Shown: in pieces, positions 1-11,708 of the stretch
Layout of the letters: each line of letters begins with the position of its first letter
Position numbering within the stretch: position 1 is the stretch's first letter
Source of the DNA: Diadema setosum
Taxonomy: Eukaryota; Echinodermata; Echinoidea; Diadematoida; Diadematidae
Assembly: GCF_964275005.1 (NCBI RefSeq)
Contig: NC_092700.1
Span: 21,313,674-21,377,673, forward strand
Direction of reading: 5' to 3'
Length of the DNA: 64,000 nt
The notes under the pieces: model-generated
Database searches by the model: none
What the model was told of the DNA's origin: nothing
What the model saw: only the letters and a program-made list of their open reading frames with translations
Position numbers and translations under genes: made by a program

Positions 1-1519
1 CAATGCGGGAAACGACACCGTATCAGAGTGAAATTGTGATGTTTTGATTCGGAAATCCGTGTCATTTTGCTGGAATAGATTGTACCTAACTGACCCCATT
101 TCCGAGTCAAATTTGACACTTTCCGAGTTAATTTGACGCCACAGAAATTACTCGGAAAGTAATAAACAGTAATAAATTGGGCCCTATATGCATTGAATGC
201 TAGTGACAATTTGCAAAACTCATGCCACGTAGAAGGCGGTCGGCTCCAATTAGCGAAAAAAAAAATCTGGTTTTGCAGTAGCGCACAAGAAACAATAGGC
301 CTACCATTCTCTAAGAGGTTCTTAAATGATGGATTCCGAGTTGGCAGGAATAGACCTAGAGGCCTATACACATACAAATTTATCTAATACATACTGATAG
401 ACATTCTGCACTTAGTTATGTTTATATATTTTCAATATTACAACTTTCTTGTCTCAATGAAGTTTGCTTTTCTTACTATATATATATATATTTATATAAT
501 AAAGATAGATAAATTGATACATGTATTTGTATTCATTGTATATAGATTTTTTATGTGTAAGTAAATGTGTTATGTATGTGTGTGTGTACATGCGTAATTT
601 CACAGCAAAATATCCAGTATGAATACCTCTACAGCATTGAGTTTAGAATTAATTGAAAAAAACGTGTATGGTTACTTTTCACTGTTTCATTTTCATTTGT
701 TCTCTTTCAATCTTGTAATGATTTTGAATGGATATGAAAACCATAATTCACTCTGAAATCATGAATGCCATTCACAAATTTTAACTCCATCATTCTCTGT
801 GAATGTATCATATGAACATGTTTCATCATGATAGAAACACAACAAACATGCACAGTTCATTTTACGCTGTACAATTTGTATGTGAACCAACAAAGAACAT
901 TAGGGATGGTATTCATCAGTATAAACATACTTCGCTTTACATTCAGTCAAAACGGTTTATGTTACCACAGGTATAATTTAAGAGTGTCATAAATCATAGA
1001 GTCTGCAAATGATAAACAAAATGATATTACTGGAAAAGCTTGGTGAAAATGACAAAAAATAAAAGGTCAGTCTTTTGAAAATGCTGTATTTTCGATTATT
1101 TCAATTATATCTATTGTTTCATGCCTACGTCACATAAGAAAATAAAGGAAATGATACGAAGACCATTTCAAGTGAATTTACAACGATAATTACTTCACAT
1201 TTTGGCCCTTCAGCAAATTACAGCCAAGAAAACCCAATTTCATCCATTATTATATTGTTAACTGAAATTAGAACAGAAAAAAAAACATGCAAAATGTTTA
1301 CGGTTGCCATGGCAACCAGCAATAGCTGACATAGCTTGATTATAATATATTATGATAAGATTTTAAGAAAAGTCACCAAATTTGGTTGAAATCGGGTAAA
1401 GGATGTAGGAGTGGCAAATGTAAATATGGTAAGGGCAGAATGTGCCCCCCTCCCCCGTGAGCTTTTTTAGGGTTCAGAGGAGAAACACTCGTAATCCTGG
1501 CACTGAAAGGGAAACTCAC
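1..1519. other. AT-rich stretch, no gene seen
   Basis: I see no exon with acceptable splice sites here. The stretch is AT-rich with a short TA run near 478-492. It should be intron or 3' sequence of the minus-strand membrane protein gene, whose exon ending at 1520 leaves in phase 1 and needs a further exon to the left. Confidence 0.4.
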
Positions 1520-1751
1520 CCAGAACTCCGAGCGCGATGATGAAGGGCATCCAAGCTCCGAGCGAGGAACGGAAAAGACGGTAATCGCGGTATGTCTCCG
1601 CCAGTCGCATGCGGCATCGATCCAGCTTACCCTCGTGCTCCACGATGAAGGCGAGCAGGAGGTTGCACTCGACTTCGAAGGAGTGTCGAAGCAGGTACAG
1701 CGTGTGATTGAAGGTGCCGAACAGAAGCATTCCGACCGTCACGAATGTGAT
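1520..1751 (-). CDS. Membrane protein exon with two hydrophobic segments
   Basis: This 232-nt exon is bounded by a strong acceptor (pyrimidine-rich tract ending CCAAG before 1751) and a GTGAGT donor just below 1520. It enters in phase 0 and leaves in phase 1. The 77 residues begin with a hydrophobic segment (ITFVTVGMLLFG) containing an NHT sequon. A middle part rich in R, E and D follows (EGKLDRCRMRLAETYRDYRL), and a second hydrophobic segment (WMPFIIALGVLG) ends the exon. The phase-0 start matches the phase-0 end of the exon at 5307-5572. Confidence 0.65.
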
Positions 1752-2421
1752 CTTGGAAAAGGAAAAGATAAACATTGAGGATGAGCTCGGTTTCTCTGGG
1801 ATTTTTTTTTTTTTTTTTTTTTTGCCTAGCTTAGGAAATGACAGACCTGTAACCATCAGGGCCCGCAGGGGCAACAACGGAGGGAGTTAGAAAGTTCGGG
1901 GGGGGGGGGGGTTGTCCCTCTAGGATACAGTAGGCCGAGGCTTACTTGATATACACCCTCGTCAAAACAAAAACAAACAAACTCTAAAAGTGTCTGTTTT
2001 TAGACGTGCGGCATCGTCCACGTTTTCCACCTACCACCTACCCAGTCCCTAGGACTGGGTGGGTCCTGGGACTGGGTAGGGCCTGGGACTGGATAGGCCT
2101 TTTTCAGGACCAAACACATACCCTTGAAAGAATACGTGGTGCACCATTAAGCCTTCTACCACCCAACGTTCTACCGCCACGGAAGCCTTCAAAGTAAATT
2201 TGTATTTTACGTGTATGACGCCATTGAATAGAAGGAATGAATAGGCAAAGCATGTAGGGTTCATTTGCTGTATGAAATGCAGTTTGGACGCAGATGAGTA
2301 GTGCGTCCCTAAAAGTTACCATATTATAAAAGAAAATATATGACTTCATTATGCATGCATGCCCTATACATTAAGCACAAACACACTATTCTTGGACATC
2401 TCATCTATTTATATAACCATA

Positions 2422-2475
<54 letters not shown>

Positions 2476-5400
2476 AGCGCGCATATATTTATGACTGTAC
2501 ATGAACAAAATAATGACTGATAATGATGCAAGAAGGCGCCGTATTTATTCAAAACACTGTCAAACACTTTCAGCAGGGTCGGTTTAGAGGAACACGGTCA
2601 ATAACAGCACGCATGCAAGTCATACGGCTATTGCTTCAAGGTTTGGTATTAAGTTTCAAATGTCAAATTAACGTGAAGGTTATTCGTTTCATTTGCTTTA
2701 TTACTCTTGTGACCATGAACAAGATGAGTACTGTTTCAAACGCAAAATACAGGGCAGGGTGGAGGTCTGTTGATGTGCTTGGTGTATCTGAATGGTAATG
2801 TTTCACAATAATTAGGGTGTATATAGTAATTCACCCCGCCCCCAGTCGCCTTTAGCCTTCCGTTCTTACCTCAGTCCCTTGTACCACCCAGCTCCCCTTC
2901 TGAATCCTTTTGACGAGTTCGGAGAAATATAGACCTTGCAGGGCGGTGTTAACGAGGGGCCAGATTAGACATGAAGCCAGGTAGGTGCGGTTTGGGATGC
3001 GGAAGCTACCCCCGTGGTACAAATATTGCAAACGTCTCGTCTGGTGATAAGGGGAAAAAAACGATCCCTCAAAGGAGTGATGTTCGTTATTCCAATATTT
3101 GTTTCATCCTAAAAAGTATCATAGGTTTGTTATTCCGAAGGCTAGTTATTCCAAAGCCCGCAAATTTTCTACACCTATAGCTGTTCGTTAATATGAATAA
3201 TTATGCATTAAAAGTTTACGGTAATCATAACTGATACTTCGACACACACACGATACACTGCATAATTATAGTTCTTTATATCTGTTTATATACACAAAAA
3301 GTCACAATATTTTGAACCCACAAAATCCCAGCATATAAAATATTCTGCGGTTTCATGCAGTCTTCTTTTTCTCATAGTTCTTCTATTCATTGCTATACTC
3401 TTTCGTAAGGTTAGAGCGAAGCATTATCTTATATTTAAGCCACTTGTTGCTCATAACTGTGATAAATTCTTTATGGTTTAAAAATTGAAATCTTCTCTTC
3501 CTCTATATTCATATCTGATTCTTTGATTGGAAAAACGTGAAAGAATATGAATCTTGATGTTACTACTGACAAATTTTGTACATTGCTGTCTTTTTCCGTT
3601 TATCTTTTTTTTCTAAAAAATGAACTGTGGAGTGAACTTCAAAGTGGCCAGTTCCTAAGTTAATGTGGACAAAATAATAATTTCTGAATGTATAGCAATA
3701 AATCATTGAACTTGAACTTGAACTTGTATATTATCTGGATCTGGATTGGTTAATCGAATGGTAGCAATGTCATTACAGTACTACCCCGCCCCCCCCCCCA
3801 CCACCACCACCACCACCACCATCACCACGTCCAATAAAACAGTCACGCAACGGAATCGAAAATAACCTCTATGTTGTCTGTTATTACAAAACCGAAAGCA
3901 GCAAAAGGTTTATGTAGAGTGCACGTCCTTTGCTGAGGTGACGCCGATCGAAGCACTATTGCTTCTTTTTTGTTTACATTAGCCAAAACGATCACATTTT
4001 TTTATGGCCTTGTAATCTATCATGTTCGAAGCCTGCTAAACAACTTATGAAAATTGTGCATTTTCATACAATGACGAAAAAGGAACTAATTTCTATCGCT
4101 GTATTACACAACTGCATAATGGGAGTTCATGAAATCTTTGTTTGCTTCAATTCGTAATGAAATTAGTATGTCAATATTGTGACTACAGTATAGGCACTTT
4201 ACAGCGTGTGACGACTATCGGATACTCACAGTAGTTCTGCATCTCGGAGGGACTTTTCTTTTTTCAATAATCCTTTTTTTTCTGTGTAAATTGTTCCTCT
4301 TTTCTACCTCAAATTGTAATCTTATTCTTTCTTATCCTTCCTTGGTAAAATGCTCTATCCTCTCACTCATCACACTCATCGATCTTGTTCCCGCTAGTTT
4401 CCCCTATTCAACTCATCTTCCTTTGTTATAGAATAATATGCACATCACACTGTTGCCATGACACTCTTTATTCAATAGAACGCTTCTTTTATATATATCT
4501 TTCATACATATTTTATATTGATATTTACTACTGATTCGGTTTGTTTGTTTGTTTGTTTGTTTGTTTGTTTGTTTGTTTTTTGTATGCAGGCATGTATACG
4601 CCACAGCACAAGCTTAATAAGCAGCCTGTAAGTTCTTTTCCGTCCCCTATTTCATAACAGGCATGACAGTTGGCTCAGTCGGTAGCGCGTCTGCCTCACG
4701 ATCACGCGGCCCGGGTTCGAACCCGAGTCTGGACTGAGCAATGTTGTGTGTAAACATATCGTCCCCTCTAGCAAGAGGCAAAACACTCTGTCCCTCGGAT
4801 AGGACATAAAATGGAGGTCCCGTGTATGAGAGAGTCACAGCTCATGCACGTAAAAGATCCCGCTTCATTCATTCATCGCAAAGAGCAGGGTGTCTAACCC
4901 GGTGAAGTGGTTCCACCCCACATCCAACTGGACCCCATGGAAGACCAGCTTAGTGTAGCTGAATATGGGCTATCCAGCCATCTTCACAGATGGAAAATGA
5001 ACAACAACAACAACAAGACCAACAATATTTTCGCAAGAGCAGAGTGAGCAGGAAGATGTGTGTGTGTTAGTGTATTCATTTGCTTGTTGTTTTTGAACAG
5101 TTAGAGAAAACTGATGAAAGTTTGATATTTTCGGCAAAATTAAGATTTTTTGATCATTTCAAAAACTGCATTTCCAGGGGACATCTTTTCTTCTCTGTTT
5201 AGCCTGTTGGAATAATCTTATTATGTGCACCAGTGTTGAAATGGCTGCGCCGATTGAAAAGTGGCGTGTCGATGATAATGATGATTAATTTGCAAAATTC
5301 AATTACCACATAGTCTTGGTGAAGCACCCCACACCACCCCCAATATATGGGACCATAATCGGTGTCCAGGTAGCTGCCAAAACTGAAGTAGTAGCGGAGC

Positions 5401-5821
5401 TTGGAGTATAGGCAGATGAGGGTGACACCGATCAGAGCAAAGGAGAAGGTCATGTACGAGGCGAGGTGCATGATTTCGTCCTCGCGGCCGAACAGCAGCG
5501 TGATGTACACCCACGTGTTATAGCAGATTCCCGCCATGAGAAGCGCCATGAAGACGTTGGACATCACAGTCCCTGCGACTCGGCAGCACGAACCGGGAAC
5601 TGATGAGTGCATATTAAGAGAAGAAGAAAAAGGCGCAGAACTGGATAGAAACCGAGATTTCATATTAATAATTGAGTCGAGGTCGGCAATTTCTCGTCAA
5701 ACTTTAACTAGCATTATTCTACATGTTTGAATGCTGCTCCGTGCCTTGCATGCATTCCTTCCTTTTTGCGGAAGAGATTGGGGTACATGTAATATTATCT
5801 ACTCTATCTATCTATCTCTGA

Positions 5822-5903
<82 letters not shown>

Positions 5904-6284
5904 ATGAAATATATCTATCTATTATATACATACATGTATACATGATACAGAGTATAGAGGGGGATACAATTTGTATTTACGTGCGGCCTGCTAAAATTGA
6001 CTGTGGGGGACGCTGAAGTTTTTGTATGATCGAAAAGATTATGCGTGTAAACAATCATAACTTCGAATTTGAAAAAAAAAAAGAACATAAGAAGAGATGA
6101 TCCTGAAAGAAATGAAAGCATGTAAGTAATTAAAATAAAAGCAGTCACGAATGGGCCTATTCGACCACCTATATGCTATGAATTGATACCGAGTGTAGAA
6201 TATCGGGAATAACATTATTTTTCCTTGTATTTGGATAAACTGTAACAGGCATGCATGCTTGGAAAGTGCATAAAATCGTGCATG

Positions 6285-6319
<35 letters not shown>

Positions 6320-9300
6320 CTTTGTCAGGTTGTTGTTTTTTCTTCAGATCATGTCATCGAGACCAATGGAAGAAAGTTACCTGTTTCAATACCACGATTA
6401 TGACAAACATGTATTCGTGTTGAGCAATATGTTTCGTTTTATAACAATGTTCGTGCTATGTCTTGCGTTTCAATACACAATCACCTACCTATCTGCGGTA
6501 TTCAGTTACAGCCTGGCCCAGTGCGCGAATACTTATCATAAGTACAGGACGTACGAGATCACTGCCCACGTAATTGACATACTATACATACACTTAATAC
6601 AGGTAATAGGGCAAAATGTACGTGTATTACCCTGCATATCGAGAGGTAAATTCGTGTCAATAGACTCACGCTAAGCGATTATCCAAAAAGGTCTAATTCC
6701 TCTACACATGTATATTTCATATAGGACACTATATGCTGTAGTAACATAGATGTTGATCATATTATATCAATTTTGTTACTTGCTTACTAAAAGAGAAAAA
6801 TCCATCCCAAAAGCGAATAAACTTTAAAAGGAAGAGAAAAATATTCCCTAATAGGACGATACATAAATGACAAAAATCGGATAAGAAATCAGGAAGACAT
6901 GACATTCTGAAATTTCACTCTTTTTTTTTTTTGTCGGAAAACACTTCTTGGCCAGACGTTATGAATATTCAAATTACCAAGTTGATAATATCATGCGTTC
7001 ACAATCTGTTATTCATTTCGTATACAGAAATGCCAAAAATCTCACGGTTGAGTTTAGTATAAAACTTGCCTTCAAAAACCACCTAAAATATAAAAAAAAA
7101 AAATAGCTCTGATGTATCTTGGTATGGGAACATGCTTTTGCTTGTATTAACTGGAAATAACATTTTCCCCCGAAGTTATAATTATAATGCGTTATAGTTA
7201 TCATGTAATAATAACATACATTAAAAATTGTGAGGGTATATGACATCATCAACTCGGTCATATGAATATTCATAAGGACTGGTCAAGAAATGTCACATAT
7301 TTCTTTGTACATTCTGTTGAACAACGTGCAAATAAAGTTTGAATTGAATTGAATTGAAAAAGAAATGTTATTCGGAAAAAAATGTGAAATGTCCAAATGT
7401 TTTATTTTCCTTCTTATCCGATTTTTTTCATTTTGTATAGTTCTGTGGGAAATATTTTTCTCTTCCTTTTGAAGTTTATTCATTTTTTTGGGGGGGGTGA
7501 ATTTCCTCTTTAAGTTGAAAAATGTTTGATTTTATATTACAGTACAGCTTGTTATATTCAACATGGTCTCATGAAAGACTTGTTCGATAAATTGCTAATA
7601 CCCTATCTGTAATCAATGACACAAAACGAACAATCATAAATGAATAGACGAATGTATTAATGAATAATTTAAATAGGGAATACATAAAGAACAAAAATCA
7701 CACCATTGTAAAACACATTATTTTCATGTCCATTTGAGGTATAAAGTCATTTCTATTCATGTGATGTTGATGGAAATAATACTTTATAGAAATAATGATA
7801 TCAATAATTTACATTTTACCGTGCTTAGAGTTCCTATTTAAGCGCTTAAAAAAAATCAACCATCATAAATTACACCATAACATATAGGCCTACATAATCT
7901 TACATAATTAATCATAGGCTAATTGCAAAAATTTCTTTCCCACATTTTATACATCAACACTGTACTTTAAAAAAAAATCACGATGTCAAGTATCAAATAA
8001 TATTCTTGGTTTCAATAACAATCACGTACATAAACAATTAGTGAAGATGTGAAGGAGATCTTGTTCCATACTTCATGCGCGGCGACGGCGAAAGCACGAC
8101 TGCCACAGCAGGTATAAGGGGCCATAAGGGCTAATTATTGTTGATGGATTAAGGAGGATTGCAGGGCACGTGATAGATTCTTGGGAACTAATGATTCAGA
8201 GATGATCGAAAACAACAACACCAACAACAGCCACTGACAGCAGCGACGACAACGACAGCAATCAGGTTGCTGGAAGTCTCCCATCCCTTGCCGCCAAAGA
8301 TGATCAGCTCTACATGGGAGTGTTATTCATGACATCAGGCACCCTAACATGAACAGGCTGATGAAGCTAAATACAATACATGGACATGGATGCTTACCTA
8401 TTTCTGCCACGTTGTATATCTTCTTCCCATCCCCGTCCCACTGTAGGCTCCCGCAGACGACACACGAGTCGGACTCGACTCCCCTTAGCCCGTCTTCGCT
8501 CGGGTTCAGCTCCGTGTGATCGTTGCCATAGAGCTCAAGGAAACCATCCTCATCCTCTTCGAAAAGGTGGTATTCAATGTCGGTTAGTCCGGACTCATCG
8601 TTGTTGTTATTGCCATACTCCACTTAAAGTTAAATTAAATCAGAGGTCAGTGAAAGTTGCTGGTCACTTTTTACCCCAAAGTGTAATCCCCACATAGAAG
8701 CATTATAGGCTCGATTGGATCGATAGACCAGAGTGTTGAAAAAAAGAGGAATTAAAATAAATAATAATTGAATTGAAATTGATCGCAGTAAGCGATGGTT
8801 CAAATGACCTGAATTTTGAATCATCAAAGCAAAACTGCTGTAAAGCTGTACATATCTTAATGACGAAATCCTATACTTGCTTTTATGTAAACAAGTTTCC
8901 TCCCTGAAACGTGAAAGGTTCTTTGGCCGGAATGTAAAGAAAGCGTTCAGGCACTTTTCATTGATATTGCTCATTGCACAACACTCTGTGTCTTACTATG
9001 TCATTTATCTCAGGACATATAGATGTCTATGCGGAGGATGTAATTCCGAACTGGATTATACACCTACTAGGTTTTTAAAGGACAGGTTCACCTTCATAGA
9101 CATGTGGGTTGACTGAATGCAGCAATATTTATAGAACACATCAGTAAGAGTTTGAAGAAAATCGGACAATCCGTACAAAAGTTATGAATTTTTGAAGTTT
9201 CTGCTCAGTCACGGCTGGATGAGAAGACTACTATGTCTCATGTGTACAACGATATAAAGAAAATATAAAAATCAACATATTTTCACTTTTCTCGCATAAC

Positions 9301-10948
9301 AAAAGAACACTCGACTTCTCTCTTTCAGAAGGCAAGGGGAATAACATTATCCTTGACATGCGTCAGTCTACGGTTTTAAAACACTGTAAATTATGTCGGC
9401 CATCGATGGGGACTTCAAAAAGAAGAAATGTATTCAATGGGCTATACAATTATTCGGGTGCATTGATAATTAACTATAAAAGCCCCCAGTTATTGCTGAA
9501 AGTCATTAGCATGGGAAAAAAAACGAGGCCCAAAGCAAACAGGACACTGTTTTATGATTTTTTTCCAGCCCTGATAAGTTGTCAGTCGTTGACAATCACT
9601 ATTGTAACAGTCAGTGACCAGAAGGAGCTTCTCAGCCAATCAAACCACTGATTCTACTAACATTGTCAGACTGTCTTAGCCACACGCTTCCATACACACC
9701 AAATTAATTGACCCCTGTGCAAAATCAAAATTTTGTACAGATGGTTGAAAATATAGCAAAATCTGAACCCTAATTTAAAATCTAATCTTTAATTCAATGA
9801 AACTGACTTATGCTATCATTTTTAGATTACCTCCAACAAAATTGTACACTATTCAGTTATTGCGCATGCCAATGTCATTGTTATCTGATACACAGTTTAT
9901 GAAATATCAAGGATCAGAAGTGGGTAATGTTTTTGTAACACCTGCATATCAATGCCATTGTTATATGATGCACAGTTTGTGAAATATTAAGGATCAAAAG
10001 TGGCAAATGTTTTTGTAACACCTGGTATAAGAACACAATAAGGCAGGCCGAACAAAGCGCGATCGAGTATGGATCGGAAATTGACGCATCATGCCCACTT
10101 CGTATCCCTTTCAAAATGAAGCGAGCTAGTGGTTTGTTTAGGTTCCCATCCACATTGTATAATATGTTTAATGCTTGCAAGAGTGCTCATCGCAGAGCAT
10201 AATGGGATTGAGAAAATTTGTATATCTCTATCCGATGAAGACGGAATAAAAAACGGCTGCAAGCCAGTTTGGTTTTCACTGCACAATAACTTGTACCTAC
10301 TTTGTCATCGAGTTAATTTCTGAACCCTTGAGAGCTATTTCAGCTCGTTTGAAACTTTAATCAGATGAGACCTATCAAGAAAAATAATTGTCAACCATGG
10401 TGTAGATCATTCTTGAAGATCAGGGGTTTAATATTGGTCATGGCTGTATCATTATTCATTAATTTTTTTTTTTTCATTTCGTTTTTTTTTTTCCATTTTT
10501 TATTTCATACCATAATAGTTTGTATAAATATTCAAATTCAATTCAAATTCTATGATCATTTTTTTTTCAACAGAATATATAAAGTAAAATGATTTCAAAT
10601 TAGACATGCATTAAAATTTAATAATAAACAGGAAGCACAAATACAAGTATTTCACGTCTGTGTTATTATGGACACACACACATAATATACACATATATTC
10701 TGTCCCCGTTATGATAACACCGTGGTAACCTTTAAAAAGAAGTTTACTTACCGACAAGGTAACTTGTAAGAGGCTCGTGCTCAGTTGGCTTTTCTGAAGT
10801 GTCCAACGCATCTGCGCACATGAGGCATTTCATCCGCCGATGGATCTCACCCCGGTGAAATATTCCCAGCAACTGAAGTTGAAACCTGAGCAGGGACCTG
10901 GCACACATCTCAAGCAGCACGCACTCAGCACCAAGACCAATAAGATAC
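1520..10948 (-). CDS. Unrecognised multi-pass membrane protein gene, four internal exons
   Basis: Four minus-strand exons, in transcript order 10752-10948, 8398-8622, 5307-5572 and 1520-1751, can be joined with matching phases (1/1, 1/1, 0/0) at GT/AG sites. They give about 305 residues. The order is a helical region with a CLMC pair, a strongly acidic region ending near a CVVC pair, then about four hydrophobic segments separated by charged loops. I do not recognise the family. The layout (cytoplasmic-looking acidic N-terminal part, then membrane segments) would suit a receptor or channel-like protein, but that is inference. No start or stop codon is visible: the first exon enters in phase 2 and the last leaves in phase 1. 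The first intron is about 2.1 kb, the others 2.8 and 3.6 kb. Confidence 0.6.
2423..2472. repeat. (TA)n microsatellite
   Basis: About 25 uninterrupted TA units in an intron of the minus-strand gene. Confidence 0.95.
3600..3730 (+). mobile_element. Possible LINE 3' tail
   Basis: The segment ends with an AATAAA-like stretch and three TTGAAC-type units near 3700-3726. This resembles the short tandem tails of CR1-type non-LTR elements. No coding remnant was seen, so the call rests on the tail alone. Confidence 0.3.
3788..3830. repeat. C-run and (CCA)n tract
   Basis: A run of C followed by about eight CCA units. Confidence 0.85.
4539..4577. repeat. (TTTG)n microsatellite
   Basis: About nine TTTG units, directly before the SINE. 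Confidence 0.9.
4656..5025 (+). mobile_element. tRNA-derived SINE
   Basis: An A box (TGGCTCAGTCGG) near 4671 and a B box (GGGTTCGAACCC) near 4712 form the spacing of an RNA polymerase III internal promoter. The region before the B box resembles a tRNA anticodon arm. About 300 bp of unrelated body follows, then an AAC-rich tail near 5001-5021. That arrangement fits a SINE and not a working tRNA gene. It lies in an intron of the minus-strand membrane protein gene, on the opposite strand. Confidence 0.75.
5307..5572 (-). CDS. Membrane protein exon with two transmembrane segments
   Basis: This 266-nt exon runs from an acceptor (GTCGCAG before 5572) to a donor reading GTG|GTAATT, with exon end at 5307. 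It enters in phase 1 and leaves in phase 0, matching both neighbouring exons. The 88 complete codons start with a hydrophobic stretch (FMALLMAGICYNTWVYITLL). A short charged loop (REDEI) and a second hydrophobic stretch (FSFALIGVTLICLY) follow. The end is rich in aromatic residues, with YGPIYWGWCG near its close. Alternating hydrophobic and charged segments make a membrane protein very likely, but the family is unknown to me. Confidence 0.68.
5825..5902. repeat. (TA)n followed by (TG)n
   Basis: A compound microsatellite of about 23 TA units followed by about 15 TG units. Confidence 0.95.
6283..6315. repeat. (TG)n microsatellite
   Basis: About 16 TG units just upstream of the pyrimidine tract of the exon candidate at 6348. 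Confidence 0.9.
6348..6602 (+). CDS. Putative plus-strand exon with a membrane segment
   Basis: A 255-nt open stretch has a very good acceptor (TTTTTTCTTCAG before 6348) and a GTAATA donor after 6602. It is phase 0 at both ends and gives 85 residues. The first third is polar (SSRPMEESYLFQYHDYDKH). A hydrophobic segment follows (FRFITMFVLCLAFQYTITYL), then a mixed region ending HVIDILYIHLIQ. It sits inside the 5573-8397 intron of the minus-strand membrane gene, so it would belong to a different gene on the opposite strand. No partner exon was found nearby, so it could be a chance open frame or a relic. Confidence 0.35.
6786..7500. mobile_element. Long inverted-repeat (foldback) element, copy 1
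   Basis: The left arm starts with GAGAAAAATCCATCCC. The right arm (about 7220-7490) reads back the same sequence inverted, including the segment around CCGATTTTTTTCATTTTG. The same family recurs at 17940-19175. No open frame suggests a transposase, so this is a non-autonomous, MITE-like element. A short LINE tail is inserted at 7294-7359. Confidence 0.65.
7294..7359 (+). mobile_element. 5'-truncated LINE tail with target-site duplication
   Basis: A 66-bp insertion ends in AATAAAGTTT and three GAATT-type units. It is flanked by the 9-bp repeat AAGAAATGT at 7285-7293 and 7360-7368. Copy 2 of the host element (17940-19175) lacks the insertion at the matching place, which supports retrotransposition into the foldback element. 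Confidence 0.6.
8398..8622 (-). CDS. Membrane protein exon: acidic region with CVVC pair
   Basis: This 225-nt exon (phase 1 in, phase 1 out) has acceptor CTTTAAG before 8622 and a strong GTAAGC donor below 8398. Its roughly 75 residues are hydrophilic and acidic: an asparagine run (GNNNN), then FEEDEDGFLELYGND, then a CVVC pair followed by WDGDGKKIYNVAEIG. It directly precedes the first membrane-spanning exon of the model, so it would be an extramembrane domain. A reading that starts inside this exon is possible, but the matching phase with 10752-10948 favours an internal exon. Confidence 0.62.
9075..9400. mobile_element. Dispersed repeat related to 43068-43588
   Basis: The segment starts at TTAAAGGACAGGTTCACC and shares long stretches with the intronic repeat at 43068-43588. 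Shared parts include GCAGCAATAT, AGTTATGAATTTT and a run near AAAGAACACT. The TTAA at the start suggests a TTAA-targeting DNA element. The right end is not clear. Confidence 0.5.
9866..10024. repeat. 80-bp tandem duplication
   Basis: Two diverged copies with an 80-bp period. The CACAGTTT at 9891 recurs at 9971, and GTTTTTGTAACACCTG recurs at the same spacing. Confidence 0.8.
10752..10948 (-). CDS. Membrane protein exon: helical region with CLMC pair
   Basis: This 197-nt exon has a perfect-looking donor (G|GTAAGT) below 10752 and an acceptor TTGCGTTCTTAAAG before 10948. It enters in phase 2 and leaves in phase 1, which fits 8398-8622. The 65 residues are leucine-rich at first (LLRFQLQLLGIF), then basic (HRGEIHRRMK), then carry a CLMC pair and a polar end (TSEKPTEHEPL). 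The frame is closed immediately upstream of the acceptor, so a further 5' exon ending in phase 2 must exist. I did not find it between 11 and 17 kb. Confidence 0.55.
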
Positions 10949-11503
10949 CTTTAAGAACGCAAAAATACCTATTTATTCTAATGTATTCACGTATGTATTC
11001 ATTTGCCTATTTATTTTCTTATTTGATTATTTTGCCTTGTTTATTATATTTATCTATTTACTTACTTTTGTATTTATCGATGCATTAATTAATCTATTCA
11101 TCTTTGTTAGTGAAGTCCAGTCAGTAATCATGACCCTCAAGAGTGATTATCCCGGTAAAAACATGATAATGATAATATAGTTACGGTATTGATGGCGGTT
11201 CCCAGTGATGATATTACAATTGGCGCATTGTGACAATATTGCGGTTGTAAAAGATGAAATTCCTGATAAAAATAGGCCTACTAATCATACTGGAGGTGAT
11301 GATTGATGATGGTGATGATGATTAGAAGAAGAGGAAGAGGAAGAGAATGGAGAACAAAAGAAAACTGAGAGAATTGCAATATACAGTGTTCTACATCATC
11401 AAAAGCACCACCGCCCTGACTGTAGAAGCTACAGTGTACTAATTGAACTTCGGTTGATGAATACCGTAAGAGTCTGTGCGAGTTTTTGTATAGTTGAGCA
11501 CAA

Positions 11504-11700
11504 CGTATCCGGGCAATTACCCCCAGAGGGCAATTACCCCCGGCTAAATACTGGTTAGTGGTAAGGTTACAGTAAAGATTAGGTTTAGGGTTAGGGTTAG
11601 GAGTTTGGGTTAGGGTTAGGTTTAGGTTCAGGATTAGGATTAGAATTAGGGCCAGAGGAATGGTCCGGGGTAATTGCCAGGGGGTAATTGCCCTAGACCC
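11504..11700 (+). mobile_element. Small DNA element with telomere-like core, copy 1
   Basis: The 197-bp element is flanked by an exact 8-bp duplication, GAGCACAA (11496-11503 and 11701-11708). Both ends carry GGGCAATTACCCCC in opposite orientation. The core, about 11570-11650, is a degenerate run of TTAGGG and related hexamers. The 8-bp target duplication fits the hAT superfamily by general rule, but there is no coding capacity. Copy 2 is at 25914-26118 in reverse orientation. Confidence 0.8.
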
Positions 11701-11708
11701 GAGCACAA

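Noticed and set aside
4656..4730. A functional tRNA gene
   Set aside because: The A and B boxes are present, but the flanks do not form a clean acceptor stem, and an unrelated 300-bp body with an AAC tail follows, as in a SINE.
11572..11650. Interstitial telomere relic from chromosome fusion
   Set aside because: The TTAGGG-like core sits inside an element with inverted ends and an 8-bp target duplication, and a second copy behaves the same way.
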